From assembly GCF_017377855.1 (NCBI RefSeq), contig NZ_JAFREP010000005.1, positions 398,604-462,603 of the forward strand: a DNA stretch of 64,000 bases, in the 5' to 3' direction. The notes under the pieces were generated by a model, which was not told the DNA's origin, searched no databases, and saw only the letters and a program-made list of their open reading frames with translations. Within the stretch, counting starts at the first letter, position 1; every line of letters starts with the position of its first letter. Below are positions 18,812 to 28,832 of the stretch, in pieces. The translations under genes were made by a program, and so were the position numbers. Source of the DNA: Acanthopleuribacter pedis. Its GTDB lineage: Bacteria; Acidobacteriota; Holophagae; Acanthopleuribacterales; Acanthopleuribacteraceae.

Positions 18812-19070
18812 GAGGTACTCCAGGATAATTCGCGCCGGCTCGGGGACACACAACCGAAAGAACGAGAAACCCGATTGAGAGCTGGGTGTAACCCACTGAC
18901 AAATATCGGCGCGGCGCATTCTATGATGGGTTTCATCATACACGAGATTGGGGTGACTCGGCGTGTTCAAACGGGCGGTGAACCATCAATCGGGAGATCG
19001 ACCTTGTCGGTTTGGCGTGCTTTGGCGGCTTGGGTTAGACTGGGCTGTCACTTGTTTACAGGAGTTTTTT

Positions 19071-20576
19071 ATGGCAATCGCCCCCGCGCTGGCCGTCCTT
19101 GGGACGGCGTCTGATGTCGGAAAAAGTGTGATCACGACCGGGCTGTGTCGGATTTTCCAGCAACGTGGATTCAGGCCGGCGCCGTTTAAAGCGCAAAACA
19201 TGTCCAATAATGCGGGGGTGACCCCCGACGGGCTCGAAATCGGTCGGGCCCAGCTTGTTCAGGCGGAAGCGGCCCGCGCGGTGCCCCATCCCGATATGAA
19301 CCCGATCCTGCTCAAACCCAATACGGATACAGGCGCCCAGGTGGTGCTGCACGGCCGCGCGGTTGGTAACCAAGAGGCGGGCTCCTACTTCCGCGATACG
19401 GCGACTTATCGGGCTGAATCGGTTGCGGCACTGGAACGCTTGCGGCGCCGTTACGGTTCGGTTGTGATCGAAGGGGCCGGATCCTGCGCCGAGGTCAACT
19501 TGCGCCGCAATGACTTTGTGAATTTCGACATGGCCCACGCTTGCGATGCGCCGGTGGTGATTGTCGCGGACATTGATCGGGGCGGGGTGTTTGCACAAAT
19601 CCTCGGCACCATGGACGTGCTCCCGGCCAAGGACCGCGAGCGGGTGGCCGGATTCATCATCAACCGCTTCCGCGGCGATGCGAGCCTGTTCGAGGACGGG
19701 CTGACGTATTTGCGGGGACGCCTGTCGGTACCGCTGCTGGGCGTGGTGCCCTGGTGTTACGATTTCGAAATCGATGCGGAGGATGCGATTGCGCTGCCCA
19801 AACGCAAGGGCCCGAAAACCCCGCTGGACCACGACAAGGTGCGCATCGCGGTGATCCGCCTACCACACATCGCCAACTTTACCGATTTCGCGGCGCCGGC
19901 ACGAGAGCCCGAGATCGATCTGCGCTACCTGGCCAACCCACGCGCGCTCGACGATTACCACCTGGTGTTGCTGCCCGGCAGTAAAAATGTGCGTTTTGAT
20001 TTGGACTGGTTGAAACGGACGGGCTGGGCCGCGCCGATCCTGGATTTTTCGGCCGCCGGTGGGATGATCGGCGGCATTTGCGGCGGTTACCAAATGTTAG
20101 GGCGCTCGGTAAGCGATCCCCACGGCGTCGAAGGGGCGCCCGGTACATCCGACGGCTTGGGGCTGCTGCCGGTGCGCACCCAGCTTGCGCGTGACAAACA
20201 TCTGTCCCTCAGCCACGGGCGCTGTCGGCTTACGGGTCAAATGGTGCGCGGCTACGAAATCCACATGGGCCGCACGGTGTTGGACGACGACGGCGAACCT
20301 TTGCTCGATTTGACCTCGGGTGATCAGGCGCAACACGGCGACGGCGCGATGATTGAGGACGGGCGCATTTGGGGCACCTATTTGCACGGCCTGTTCGACG
20401 AGCCCGCGTTTTTGGCGGCGCTCCTGCGGCGGTTCAAGCCGGATTTCACCCCGACCCAACAGCTGTCGGCTTTTGCCTTCCGCCAACAACAGTACGATTT
20501 GCTCGCCGACCACCTGGCGCAACACCTCGATCTGGACGCCTTGTTTCAGTTTGGGGGTCTGTCTTCGCTTTCGTAA
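19071..20576 (+). CDS. cobQ: Cobyric acid synthase CobQ/CbiP
   Basis: A 501-residue glutamine-dependent amidase that adds four amides to adenosylcobyrinic acid a,c-diamide in B12 synthesis. ATG 19071 has AGGAG at 6 bases. The N-terminal synthetase domain starts LGTASDVGKSVITTGLCR (P-loop-like) and continues KAQNMSNNAGVTPDG. The C-terminal class-I amidotransferase domain has the triad cysteine in GGICGGYQMLG and the histidine in GTYLHGLFDE. Normal family length. No other cobalamin gene and no B12 riboswitch stands next to it. Confidence 0.95.
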   Translation: MAIAPALAVLGTASDVGKSVITTGLCRIFQQRGFRPAPFKAQNMSNNAGVTPDGLEIGRAQLVQAEAARAVPHPDMNPILLKPNTDTGAQVVLHGRAVGNQEAGSYFRDTATYRAESVAALERLRRRYGSVVIEGAGSCAEVNLRRNDFVNFDMAHACDAPVVIVADIDRGGVFAQILGTMDVLPAKDRERVAGFIINRFRGDASLFEDGLTYLRGRLSVPLLGVVPWCYDFEIDAEDAIALPKRKGPKTPLDHDKVRIAVIRLPHIANFTDFAAPAREPEIDLRYLANPRALDDYHLVLLPGSKNVRFDLDWLKRTGWAAPILDFSAAGGMIGGICGGYQMLGRSVSDPHGVEGAPGTSDGLGLLPVRTQLARDKHLSLSHGRCRLTGQMVRGYEIHMGRTVLDDDGEPLLDLTSGDQAQHGDGAMIEDGRIWGTYLHGLFDEPAFLAALLRRFKPDFTPTQQLSAFAFRQQQYDLLADHLAQHLDLDALFQFGGLSSLS

Positions 20577-20650
20577 AAAGCCTCACGCGCGCGGGCGCGT
20601 CTTCTTTCTAAAATGAAGGGGACGTTTCCAAACCATTGCTCGGAGGACTG

Positions 20651-22006
20651 ATGATGTTCGTTCCGCCCCCGCACGGGCGCCGCACCGCCGGCCGCCTTTT
20701 TTTCGCGATCCCTCGTGTGTGTTTGACTTTTTGGGTATCCGCCCTTTTTATTTGCCTGCCCACCTTCGGCCAATTTGAAGATTTGCGGTTGGTGCCCGTG
20801 GTTGATTTGGCCGGGGTGGTCGATATCAGCCATGCCGGTGACGAACGGCTGTTTCTCACCACCCAATCCGGTACCATTCACATCCTTGAAAACGACCAAC
20901 TGTTAACCACGCCCTTTTTGGACCTTACCCAAACGGTGAGTTCGGTGGGTTTTGAGCAGGGCTTGTTGGGCGTGGCTTTTCACCCGAACTACGCCCAAAA
21001 CGGTTTTTTCTTTGTGAATTACACGAACGGCGACAACGCCACGGTGATCGCCCGTTACGCGGTAGACGCCCAGGATCCCAACCGTGCCGATCCCCAGAGT
21101 GCGCGCATCTTGCTGACGATTACGCAGCCTTTTGACAACCACAACGGTGGCCAGGTGAAGTTTGGGCCCGACGGTTTTTTGTACATTGGTATGGGTGACG
21201 GTGGCAGTGCCAACGATCCCGGTTGCCGCTCGCAGAAACCCGACGAACTTTTGGGGAAAATGCTGCGCATTGATGTCGACCAAAATGTGGCGACCCCCCC
21301 TTATTATGGGATTCCCGTGAGCAATCCCTTTGTGAACGATCAAAGCTACCGGGCCGAAATTTGGGCCACCGGGTTGCGGAACCCTTGGCGTTTCAGTTTT
21401 GACCGGGTGACGGGCGACCTGTACATCGCGGATGTGGGTCAGAACGCACGGGAGGAAATCAATTTCCAAGCGGCGGCGAGTAACGGCGGAGAAAACTACG
21501 GCTGGGATCGCATGGAAGGCCTTTTGTGTTTCGAGGAAGACGCGGATTGTCCCGTGGACACCCCGGCTTGCGACACGGTGGACCTTACCAACCCGATTCT
21601 CGATTACGCCCACACAACGGTTGATAGTTTCTGTGCCTCGGTAACCGGCGGTTTTGTGTACCGCGGCCCCGATGCGCCCAGTTTGTTGGGTTATTACCTG
21701 TACGCGGATTATTGTGGTGGGGAGCTATGGGCCGCGCGTCGGCTTCAGGATCAGTGGACGACCACCTTGTTGACCGGGGCGGGGGGGCCGTTTGAAGCGC
21801 TGGCCGGACCGGCGACTTTTGGCGAGGATGTGAACGGACGTTTGTACGTGCGCAACGGCCGGGTCATCCAGCGTTTCGAGGAGGAATGTTTGGTCACCGT
21901 AGCCGATCTGCGTGCGAATTGGCTGCAAAACGTGGAAACCGAGTGTTTCAACGGGTTTGTGAACGTATTGACCTTGGTGTCGTTTGTGCCTCCGGCGGTA
22001 AATTAA
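20651..22006 (+). CDS. Secreted PQQ-type glucose/sorbosone dehydrogenase family protein
   Basis: A 451-residue six-bladed beta-propeller of the soluble GDH/Yli/HHIP family. ATG 20651 follows GGAGG. An arginine-rich start and hydrophobic stretch (FWVSALFICLPTFG) form a signal peptide. Family motifs are GLLGVAFHPNY, NHNGGQVKFGPDGFLYIGMG, GLRNPWRFSFD, YIADVGQNAREE and GGFVYRG. It probably oxidises a sugar in the periplasm with PQQ; no PQQ synthesis gene is near. The last 45 residues, after the propeller, match nothing I know and contain two cysteines. It is convergent with the next gene. Confidence 0.85.
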   Translation: MMFVPPPHGRRTAGRLFFAIPRVCLTFWVSALFICLPTFGQFEDLRLVPVVDLAGVVDISHAGDERLFLTTQSGTIHILENDQLLTTPFLDLTQTVSSVGFEQGLLGVAFHPNYAQNGFFFVNYTNGDNATVIARYAVDAQDPNRADPQSARILLTITQPFDNHNGGQVKFGPDGFLYIGMGDGGSANDPGCRSQKPDELLGKMLRIDVDQNVATPPYYGIPVSNPFVNDQSYRAEIWATGLRNPWRFSFDRVTGDLYIADVGQNAREEINFQAAASNGGENYGWDRMEGLLCFEEDADCPVDTPACDTVDLTNPILDYAHTTVDSFCASVTGGFVYRGPDAPSLLGYYLYADYCGGELWAARRLQDQWTTTLLTGAGGPFEALAGPATFGEDVNGRLYVRNGRVIQRFEEECLVTVADLRANWLQNVETECFNGFVNVLTLVSFVPPAVN

Positions 22007-22079
22007 GCCGGGGTATGAAGGAACATCACGCGGTCGGGGAAAGGTTGCCCCCGGCCGCGGCGCTTGTGGCGGCCGTTCC

Positions 22080-23294
22080 TTATTTGGCGAATTCGACCGT
22101 TTTTATGTCGTTCCATGCCACGTATTCCGGGTTGGCTTGGTCGTTGGTCATAATTAACAGACCCAGATTTCGGTGGTCGATGTCGTGACCCTCGGAAAAG
22201 GTGAGTTTGGTGCCGTCGTGCAGAATAACCAAGCACCGGCGGTCATCCCTGGGTTCCAGGGTTTTGACCAGGCCCAACGGAATGGTGTAGTGCATGCCTT
22301 TGTTGCCGGCGTTCAGGAAGGCCCACTGCTCGTTGGCGTCCATGTTAAACACGATATTGCCCGTGCTGGTGGTGCCGTTTTTGAGGGTGACCGTGCCGTT
22401 GAGTTTGCCTTGGTGTTCGAAGGTGTCAAAGCTGGGCCCGGTATGGTTTACATCTTGGAAGGTGACCTTTTTGAATCGGGACCATGAAATCCTGACGCGG
22501 CCGAAGGTGGCGTTTTCAACCATAATGCCGCGGTTCTCCGAGTTGACGTCGTTGGTACCGTACATATCGAAGGTGACGCCGTCTTTAAGGGTAATGGTGA
22601 CGCCGGGATCTTTGCGTTCGATCACACTGATCTCACCCATTTTGAGGTCTTTGTCCTTGCCCTGTACCTCGCCGTTGAGTTCGTCGGTGTGCAGGCATTC
22701 CTCCAGGTCCCATTGGATGTAACCTTCAAGGTCGCCCTGATCGGTACTGACAACCCCGTAAAGCCGTTTCTGGTGGAAGGCTTTTTTCTTGGTTTCGGAG
22801 GGGATGAACTCAATTTTGGCGATTTCCATCCAGCGCATCTCAATTTCGCCCTGTTCCTCGTCCCAAATGCGTAACTTGCTGCCGACGTCGTTGGCGTAAC
22901 CGCGAACCTGGAACATGGAACCGGATTTCATATGGACGATGGCGTCTTCTGTTCCGTTGACGATGATCTGTTCAATATCGCCAAACCGACAGGCAAAGGA
23001 GCGTTTGCCGGGTGAGCGTTTTTCCGGCATGTGTTTGAGGAAGGGGAGTTGTTCCTTGCGGGAGTTAAAGTGGTCGCCCCAAAAAGCTTCCTCGCGACCC
23101 CAACGCATGGCGCCGCGGTAGTTGCCGCCGGAAATCATGGTTACCTCGGCGTAGAGGTACCCGGCGGGGTCCACGTTTTTTTCCGCGGCGGAAACCCAAC
23201 CGCCGGCGGTGGTGATCAGGACCAGGAGGAGGACGGCGCCAAAGATGCGGCTGAAAAAGGTTCCCCTAAAAGATGATCGGTCCAGATGTGTCAT
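22080..23294 (-). CDS. Secreted protein of unknown function, 404 residues
   Basis: ATG 23294 (GGGAG upstream) gives a signal peptide (IFGAVLLLVLITTAGGWVSA). The mature part is built of repeated short beta units, each with a pattern like G-x-L-x-G-x-I/V-x-W followed by LKDGVTF, LKNGTTSTG or LHDGTKLTF. These resemble small SH3-like or LSm-like barrels; I count about four to five. There is no catalytic motif. The C-terminus ends AWNDIKTVEFAK. Function not recognised. Confidence 0.7.
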   Translation of the reverse strand: MTHLDRSSFRGTFFSRIFGAVLLLVLITTAGGWVSAAEKNVDPAGYLYAEVTMISGGNYRGAMRWGREEAFWGDHFNSRKEQLPFLKHMPEKRSPGKRSFACRFGDIEQIIVNGTEDAIVHMKSGSMFQVRGYANDVGSKLRIWDEEQGEIEMRWMEIAKIEFIPSETKKKAFHQKRLYGVVSTDQGDLEGYIQWDLEECLHTDELNGEVQGKDKDLKMGEISVIERKDPGVTITLKDGVTFDMYGTNDVNSENRGIMVENATFGRVRISWSRFKKVTFQDVNHTGPSFDTFEHQGKLNGTVTLKNGTTSTGNIVFNMDANEQWAFLNAGNKGMHYTIPLGLVKTLEPRDDRRCLVILHDGTKLTFSEGHDIDHRNLGLLIMTNDQANPEYVAWNDIKTVEFAK

Positions 23295-23670
23295 GCTCCC
23301 TCTCCCCTCGGACATTCGGCCGGCGATGCCGCGCAAACGGATCGCAAAAACAAAGGTTATGGATGTGTAAGTACCATTAGGGCGTTCGTGATAGGACAAG
23401 CGAAGGTGAGGTACGTCGTCGTCGGTTCTTTCATGAAAAACGGGCCCTGGGTTTGGTTTAAGCAAACATTATGCACAAGAAGCGGTTGGGTCGTCCACCG
23501 CGGCGCTGCCGAGATCCGGGATACCGAGCCAATCCGTGCAGGCTGCCATTGTGTCATTCTTTACGGAACTAATCGACAAAAAGTCGTCTCGGCTAAAGCC
23601 GATTTTTCCAAAACGTGCCGCGACACGAATGCAATTCCAAACGGGACTTTTGGCCAAAATGTTTACTGAA
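23295..23670. other. Gene-free intergenic stretch
   Basis: This holds the promoter side of the secreted-protein gene and the 3' side of the carboxylase terminator. Reading frames here lack start signals and coding bias. I see no repeat or structured element. Confidence 0.5.
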
Positions 23671-23712
23671 AAACAAAAAACCGAACGAAGTCGGGGCTTC
23701 GTTCGGTTTTGG
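23671..23712 (-). terminator. Terminator of the carboxylase operon
   Basis: A perfect 13-bp stem AAACCGAACGAAG (23678-23690) pairs with CTTCGTTCGGTTT (23697-23709) across a 6-nt loop. Read on the minus strand it is followed by a run of T. It begins 27 bp after the stop of the biotin carrier gene. Confidence 0.9.
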
Positions 23713-23738
23713 GTGGGTGGGTATTGGGGCTGGATGGG

Positions 23739-24224
23739 TTAACCGTCGGCCTCGAAATCGAGGAGGTGGGCGCCGTGATCCACCAGATCGCCTTCACCAA
23801 AGTGGAGTTTGGTGACGGTTCCGGCCGCGGGTGCTTCGATGCGGTGTTCCATTTTCATGGCTTCCATCACCATCAACACCTGGCCGGCCTCGACTTGGTC
23901 GCCTTCCGCGACCGCGACTTGCAAGACCTTGCCCGGCATGGGCGCCGCGAAGCCGTCGTGCTGATCGTCGCCGCCGGCGCCGCCTTTGGTTTTTTCGAAG
24001 TAAAAGGTTTCACCGGCGAGGGTGACCCAGACACCGCCCGCGACCGCTTTCACGAAGTAAGGTTCGCTGCGATCACCGACCTGAATGCGGCCGGCCCCGT
24101 CGTTGAGGGCGGCGAGTTCGAAGGCGCGGCGTTCCTCGTCTTGAGCGATGGTGCCCTTTAACGGGGTGCGCTGTTCCAGATCGACCTGGTAGCGTTGACC
24201 GTTCCACTTGAATTGCTGTCTCAT
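23739..24224 (-). CDS. Biotin carboxyl carrier (BT-BCCP) subunit of acyl-CoA carboxylase
   Basis: A 161-residue protein. The C-terminal lipoyl/biotinyl domain has the biotin-lysine motif MEAMKMEH (about residue 125) after FAAPMPGKVLQVAV. The N-terminal half matches the linker (BT) region of methylcrotonyl/propionyl-CoA carboxylase alpha chains. Its ATG overlaps the stop of the biotin carboxylase gene as ATGA, and GGAGGG lies 7 bases upstream inside that gene, so translation is coupled. Together the two proteins equal one normal fused alpha subunit (about 650 residues). Confidence 0.88.
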   Translation of the reverse strand: MRQQFKWNGQRYQVDLEQRTPLKGTIAQDEERRAFELAALNDGAGRIQVGDRSEPYFVKAVAGGVWVTLAGETFYFEKTKGGAGGDDQHDGFAAPMPGKVLQVAVAEGDQVEAGQVLMVMEAMKMEHRIEAPAAGTVTKLHFGEGDLVDHGAHLLDFEADG

Positions 24225-25699
24225 TGGTCGGCCCTCCATCCTGAAAGCTGTTGCCATGGTTCTTGGAACGTCGGCCCGGCGCCGCCTGCCGCTTGGGTTT
24301 CCGGTTCCGCCAAACAGGTCAAGGCCAGGGCCGTGTCGACGGTTGCCGTGGGGACCGCCAGGTCCGGTGCGTAGTGGCTTAGGTAGGCCGTGGTGGTGTT
24401 GCCCGCGCGGAACTCGGCTTCTTGCAGGATCTTGCGCAGGAACGCCACGTTGGTATGCACGCCTTGGATGCAGTATTCGGCCAAAGCGTTGACCAATTTG
24501 TCGCAGGCGATGTCGCGGGTTTCGCCCCAGGCGATTAGCTTGGCGATCATGGGATCGTAGTAAATGCTGATCGCATCACCGGTTTCCACGCCGCTGTCGA
24601 CACGGACATTGAGGCCGATGGGTTCGGCGTAGTTGACGATGGTCCCGGTTTGCGGCAGGAAATCGTGGGCCGGGTCCTCGGCGTAAATACGCACCTCAAC
24701 CGCGTGGCCGCGGCGGGTGAGCTGTTCCTGGGTGAGCGGCATTTTGTTGCCGCGCGCGACCTCAATTTGCCAACGCACCAGGTCTTGGCCGGTCAAACAC
24801 TCGGTGACCGGGTGTTCGACCTGAAGGCGGGTGTTCATTTCGAGGAAATAAAAGGATTCGTCCTCGTCGAGCATGAATTCCACCGTGCCCGCGTTGGTGT
24901 AATTGACCGCGCGCGCCGCGGTGAGGGCGGCCTCGGCCATGCGTGCGCGCAAGGCTTCGCCCATCGCGGTTGACGGCGTTTCCTCGACAATTTTTTGGTG
25001 GCGCCGTTGAATCGAACACTCCCGTTCAAAGAGGTGAACCAGTTGGCCGTGTTCGTCGCCGAACACTTGGTACTCGATGTGGCGCGGTCGGGTCAGGTAC
25101 TTTTCCAACAACACCGTATCGTCGCCGAAGGCGGCTTTGGCCTCGCGTTTGGCGGCGCCGAGCGCGTCGTTAAAGTTTTTGGCCTCGTTGACGACACGCA
25201 TGCCTTTGCCGCCGCCGCCCGCTGAGGCTTTGATCAACAGCGGGAAACCGATTTTTTCCGCCTCGGCGGCCAAGTGGTCGGGTTCTTGATTGTCGCCGTT
25301 GTAACCGGGAACCACCGGGACGCCCGCTTTTTTCATCACCCGTTTGGATTCTTGTTTGGAACCCATCAACTGAATGACGTCCGCTTGGGGACCGATAAAC
25401 ATCAGGCCCGCCTCACGGACGGCGGCGGCGAAACCGGCGTTTTCGGACAAAAAACCAAAGCCGGGGTGGATGCCCTCGGCGCCACTTTGTTTGGCGGCTT
25501 CGATGATCACGTCGCCGCGTAGGTAACTTTCGACGGCCGGGGCCGCGCCGATGGGGATGACCTCGTCGGCCAAACGGGCGTGTTTGGCGCCAAGGTCGGC
25601 CTCGGATGCAACGGCCACGGTGGCGATGCCCATCTCGCGACAGGTTTTGATGATGCGCACGGCGATTTCACCGCGATTGGCAATCAGAATCTTTTTCAT
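24221..25699 (-). CDS. Biotin carboxylase subunit of methylcrotonyl-CoA (acyl-CoA) carboxylase
   Basis: A 492-residue ATP-grasp enzyme that carboxylates biotin with bicarbonate and ATP. It starts KKILIANRGEIAVRIIKTCR. The glycine-rich ATP loop is KASAGGGGKGMR; ECSIQRRHQKIVEE and FLEMNTRLQVEHPVTE carry the metal and biotin residues. The tail beyond the enzyme core ends EPWQQLSGWRADQ, exactly where fused alpha chains enter the BT domain. It lies 27 bp after the carboxyltransferase gene and overlaps the BCCP gene by 4 bp. Confidence 0.9.
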   Translation of the reverse strand: MKKILIANRGEIAVRIIKTCREMGIATVAVASEADLGAKHARLADEVIPIGAAPAVESYLRGDVIIEAAKQSGAEGIHPGFGFLSENAGFAAAVREAGLMFIGPQADVIQLMGSKQESKRVMKKAGVPVVPGYNGDNQEPDHLAAEAEKIGFPLLIKASAGGGGKGMRVVNEAKNFNDALGAAKREAKAAFGDDTVLLEKYLTRPRHIEYQVFGDEHGQLVHLFERECSIQRRHQKIVEETPSTAMGEALRARMAEAALTAARAVNYTNAGTVEFMLDEDESFYFLEMNTRLQVEHPVTECLTGQDLVRWQIEVARGNKMPLTQEQLTRRGHAVEVRIYAEDPAHDFLPQTGTIVNYAEPIGLNVRVDSGVETGDAISIYYDPMIAKLIAWGETRDIACDKLVNALAEYCIQGVHTNVAFLRKILQEAEFRAGNTTTAYLSHYAPDLAVPTATVDTALALTCLAEPETQAAGGAGPTFQEPWQQLSGWRADQ

Positions 25700-25726
25700 G
25701 CTGGTGCTCCTTTCGCGTGGGAATCG

Positions 25727-27334
25727 TTACATGCGGAAAATGCCGTATTTGGGTTGAGGGATGGCTTGGTTGTAGGCGGCGCTAAGCGCCAACCCCAAAA
25801 CCTCGCGGGTATGGCGGGGATCGATGACACCGTCGTCCCACAGGCGGGCCGAGCTGTACCAAGCGCTGCTTTCGCGGGCGTATTTGTCGAGAATCGGTTG
25901 CTTGAATTCGGCCTGTTGGCCCGCGTCCATGGTTTCACCCTTGCGCTGTTTTTGGTCCATTTTGACCTGGCACAACACGTTGGCGGCCTGTTCGCCGCCC
26001 ATCACCGAAATGGTGGCGTTGGGCCACATCCACAAGAAACGGGGATCGTAGGCGCGTCCGCACATGCCGTAGTTACCCGCGCCGTTGGAGGCGCCGATGA
26101 TGACGGTGAATTTGGGTACCTGGGCGTTGGAAACCGCGTGAACCATTTTCGCGCCGTCCTTGGCTATTCCGCCCGCCTCGTACTTGCGGCCGACCATAAA
26201 GCCGGTGATGTTTTGCAGGAACAACAGCGGGATTTTGCGTTCGTTGCAGAGTTCAATGAAGTGGGTCGCCTTGAGCGCGGATTCGCTGAACAGAACGCCG
26301 TTGTTGGCGATAATGCCGATGGGCATGCCCCAGATGTGGGCGAAACAGGTGACAACGGAGGTGCCGTACAGGGTTTTGAACTCGTGAAATTCGGAGCCGT
26401 CGACGATGCGCACGATGATTTCGCGCACGTCGAAGGGAATGCGCGAATCGCTGGGCATCACCCCCAAAATCTCGTCGCGTTCGTAGACGGGTTCAACCAC
26501 CGGCTTTTGGACCGGGGTTTGTTTGGCGGGCAAGTTGAGGTGGGCGAAGATTTCGCGCACCGTGTCGAGTGCCTCGCGGTCGTCGTTGGCGAAGTGATCG
26601 GCCACGCCCGATTCGCGGGTGTGGACGTCGGCACCGCCCAGGTCCTCTGCTGAAACCACCTCACCGGTGGCGGCTTTGACCAGGGGCGGACCGGCCAAGA
26701 AAATGGTGCCGGTGCCTTTGACAATCACGGTTTCGTCGGACATGGCGGGGACGTAAGCGCCGCCCGCGGTGCAGGAGCCCATGACCGCGGCGACTTGGGG
26801 AATGCCTTTGGCCGACATGCGTGCCTGGTTAAAGAAGATGCGACCGAAATGTTCGCGGTCGGGAAAGACCTCGTCCTGTTTGGGCAAAAAGGCGCCGCCG
26901 CTGTCGACCAGGTACAAGCAGGGTAGGTGGTTCTCCTCCGCGATTTTCTGGGCGCGCAGGTGTTTTTTACAGGTAATCGGCAGGTAGGTGCCGCCTTTGA
27001 CGGTGGCGTCGTTGGCGACAATCACCACCTCGCGGCCGGCGATGCGGCCGATCCCGGTCACAATGGCCCCGGACGGATGGGGAAAATCGTAAAGATCCCA
27101 ACCGGCCAGCGCCGAAAATTCGAGAAATGGGCTGCCGGGATCGAGGACGTAATCGATGCGCTCCCGCGCGGTCATTTTGCCGCGTTGCTTGTGCAAGTCC
27201 AGCGCTTTGCTGCCGCCGCCCTGCTTGACCAAGGCCAAGTTCTCATTGAGCTGCTGGATTTTGGCTTCCATAAACGCTTTGTTTTCTTGGAATGTTGCCG
27301 AGCTAGGGCTTACCTTAGAGACAAAGGTGGCCAT
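25727..27334 (-). CDS. Methylcrotonyl-CoA carboxylase carboxyltransferase (beta) subunit
   Basis: A 535-residue crotonase-fold carboxyltransferase that moves CO2 from biotin to 3-methylcrotonyl-CoA in leucine breakdown. The MCC-type signatures are [51 protein letters not shown] and [16 protein letters not shown], closer to MCC beta than to propionyl-CoA carboxylase. The second half has [20 protein letters not shown] and [21 protein letters not shown] 27334 has GGGGGGA before it; the longer frame is ignored. It is the first gene of the three-gene operon. Other leucine-pathway genes are not in the window. Confidence 0.9.
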   Translation of the reverse strand: MATFVSKVSPSSATFQENKAFMEAKIQQLNENLALVKQGGGSKALDLHKQRGKMTARERIDYVLDPGSPFLEFSALAGWDLYDFPHPSGAIVTGIGRIAGREVVIVANDATVKGGTYLPITCKKHLRAQKIAEENHLPCLYLVDSGGAFLPKQDEVFPDREHFGRIFFNQARMSAKGIPQVAAVMGSCTAGGAYVPAMSDETVIVKGTGTIFLAGPPLVKAATGEVVSAEDLGGADVHTRESGVADHFANDDREALDTVREIFAHLNLPAKQTPVQKPVVEPVYERDEILGVMPSDSRIPFDVREIIVRIVDGSEFHEFKTLYGTSVVTCFAHIWGMPIGIIANNGVLFSESALKATHFIELCNERKIPLLFLQNITGFMVGRKYEAGGIAKDGAKMVHAVSNAQVPKFTVIIGASNGAGNYGMCGRAYDPRFLWMWPNATISVMGGEQAANVLCQVKMDQKQRKGETMDAGQQAEFKQPILDKYARESSAWYSSARLWDDGVIDPRHTREVLGLALSAAYNQAIPQPKYGIFRM

Positions 27335-27972
27335 GGTTCCCCCCGAAATAAACGCTCTCAGAATAAAAAAACGGCCCGCGTCGACCCATTTCGGCCGAGG
27401 AAACTCGCGGGAGCCCGTCGCGTGCACCGAGCCATGCGGTTTGCTCGGATTGAGTGGGTGCGCTTCGAGGCGCGCCCGAACCCGTCGGCACGTCCGTCGG
27501 ACGGTTACGGGTCGCTGATACGGGCTGTTTCTAACGAGGCCTTCATCATACCTGAGCGGGTCGGGATGGGCGAGGTCTTTTCGGTCGCCTAGGAGGGCAA
27601 GCGCTTGCGGTTGGACAGGCGGCGCGACATGGCGTCCCGCGGCAAAACAATTCGCGGTTGAGCGGATTTTCCGACGCGAGCTGCTTTCAGTAAAGTGGTG
27701 AATTGTGCTTTAATGGCGCCTACGCGTCTTCCTTGAATCACGGCCCTCGGTTTCGCCGCGGCCCGTCCGATTTTATTCGATCAACGCACCTCTTGAGGCA
27801 ACGGTTTCCCAACAAGGCCCTCGGCCGCCGAATCGCACGACACCCTTATAAGGGTTCGGTTCGGTAATAAACCGTTGTTTCGATGGTTGCGCGCCGCGCC
27901 GGCGTCCTTCCCGGCCGCAACGGGGTGTTCCGCGATTGATCATTTTTTGCAAGATCCCACGAGGTTCGCACC
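27335..27972. other. Divergent intergenic region, no gene seen
   Basis: A 638-bp gap between the leftward carboxylase operon and the rightward prohibitin-like gene. It must hold both promoters, but I cannot point to convincing -35/-10 boxes. Reading frames here lack start signals and family matches. Confidence 0.4.
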
Positions 27973-28824
27973 ATGTTGTCCAACCTACGCGCGAAGATCT
28001 ACAAATGGGTCCTCCACTTTTGGACCCTGCACCAGCAACAGATTATCATCGGTAGCCTGATTATGGCGTTTCTGCTGGCTTATTTTTCGCCCAACATTTT
28101 TATCCATATTTACCCCGGTGAACGCGGGGTGCTGTGGCGCCGTTTTCTTGGTGGAACCCAACTGACCCGGACCTACAACGAGGGCATCAGCATCCTTTTC
28201 CCCTGGGACAAGATGTACATCTACGACACCCGCCTCCAGGAAATCAAAGACACGGTCACCATGATCAACCGCAGCGGCATGGTGATTGATGTGTCGATTT
28301 CGGCGCGATTTCATCCCATCCCAGACCGGTTACCCTTGTTGCACCAAAAGGTGGGTCCCGACTACAAAGAAAAAATGCTGCACCCCGAGCTGATCTCCGC
28401 CATTCGTCAGGTGTTGGGTGATTACGAGGCCGAACAAATTTATTCGAGTGATGAAAACGGCCTTTTACAGGCCATTTTGCAGCGTTTGCGTCACGAACTG
28501 GGCGACCGATACGTTAGAATTGACGACGTACTCATTACCAAACTGACCTTACCCGATGAAATTCAGCACTCGATTCAGGAGAAGTTGACCAAGGAACAAA
28601 ACGCCCTGGCTCACGATTACATTCTGGATCGGGAGAAGAAAGAACGGGAACGCCGTGAGATTGAAGCAGCGGGGATCGCCGAGTTCGAGCGGATCTCGGG
28701 GATACCGATCCTTCAATGGCGGGGCTTGGAAGTCACCAAAGAGCTCGCCACCTCACCCAACGCCAAAATCATTGTGATCGGAACGGACGAAAAAAGTCTG
28801 CCGATCATCTTAAACAGTCAGTAG
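27973..28824 (+). CDS. SPFH/prohibitin family membrane protein
   Basis: A 283-residue protein with one N-terminal membrane helix (IIIGSLIMAFLLAYF, about residues 25-40) and an SPFH/band-7 domain (about 45-215; IYPGERGVLWRRFLGG, then SISARFHPIPDRLPLLHQKVG). A charged coiled-coil helix follows (LTKEQNALAHDYILDREKKERERREIE in outline). The family forms ring assemblies on the inner membrane that control proteases. The ATG has GAGG upstream. An 8-bp gap to the small membrane protein suggests co-expression. Confidence 0.85.
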   Translation: MLSNLRAKIYKWVLHFWTLHQQQIIIGSLIMAFLLAYFSPNIFIHIYPGERGVLWRRFLGGTQLTRTYNEGISILFPWDKMYIYDTRLQEIKDTVTMINRSGMVIDVSISARFHPIPDRLPLLHQKVGPDYKEKMLHPELISAIRQVLGDYEAEQIYSSDENGLLQAILQRLRHELGDRYVRIDDVLITKLTLPDEIQHSIQEKLTKEQNALAHDYILDREKKERERREIEAAGIAEFERISGIPILQWRGLEVTKELATSPNAKIIVIGTDEKSLPIILNSQ

Positions 28825-28832
28825 AGGGAACC

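Noticed and set aside
22007..22079. Possible terminator (AAGGAAC ... GTTCCTT) between convergent genes
   Set aside because: The arms pair but enclose a long loop and have no T-run; too weak to annotate.
23286..23669. 127-codon frame on the + strand
   Set aside because: No ribosome site or motif, and it overlaps the start of the secreted-protein gene and its promoter.
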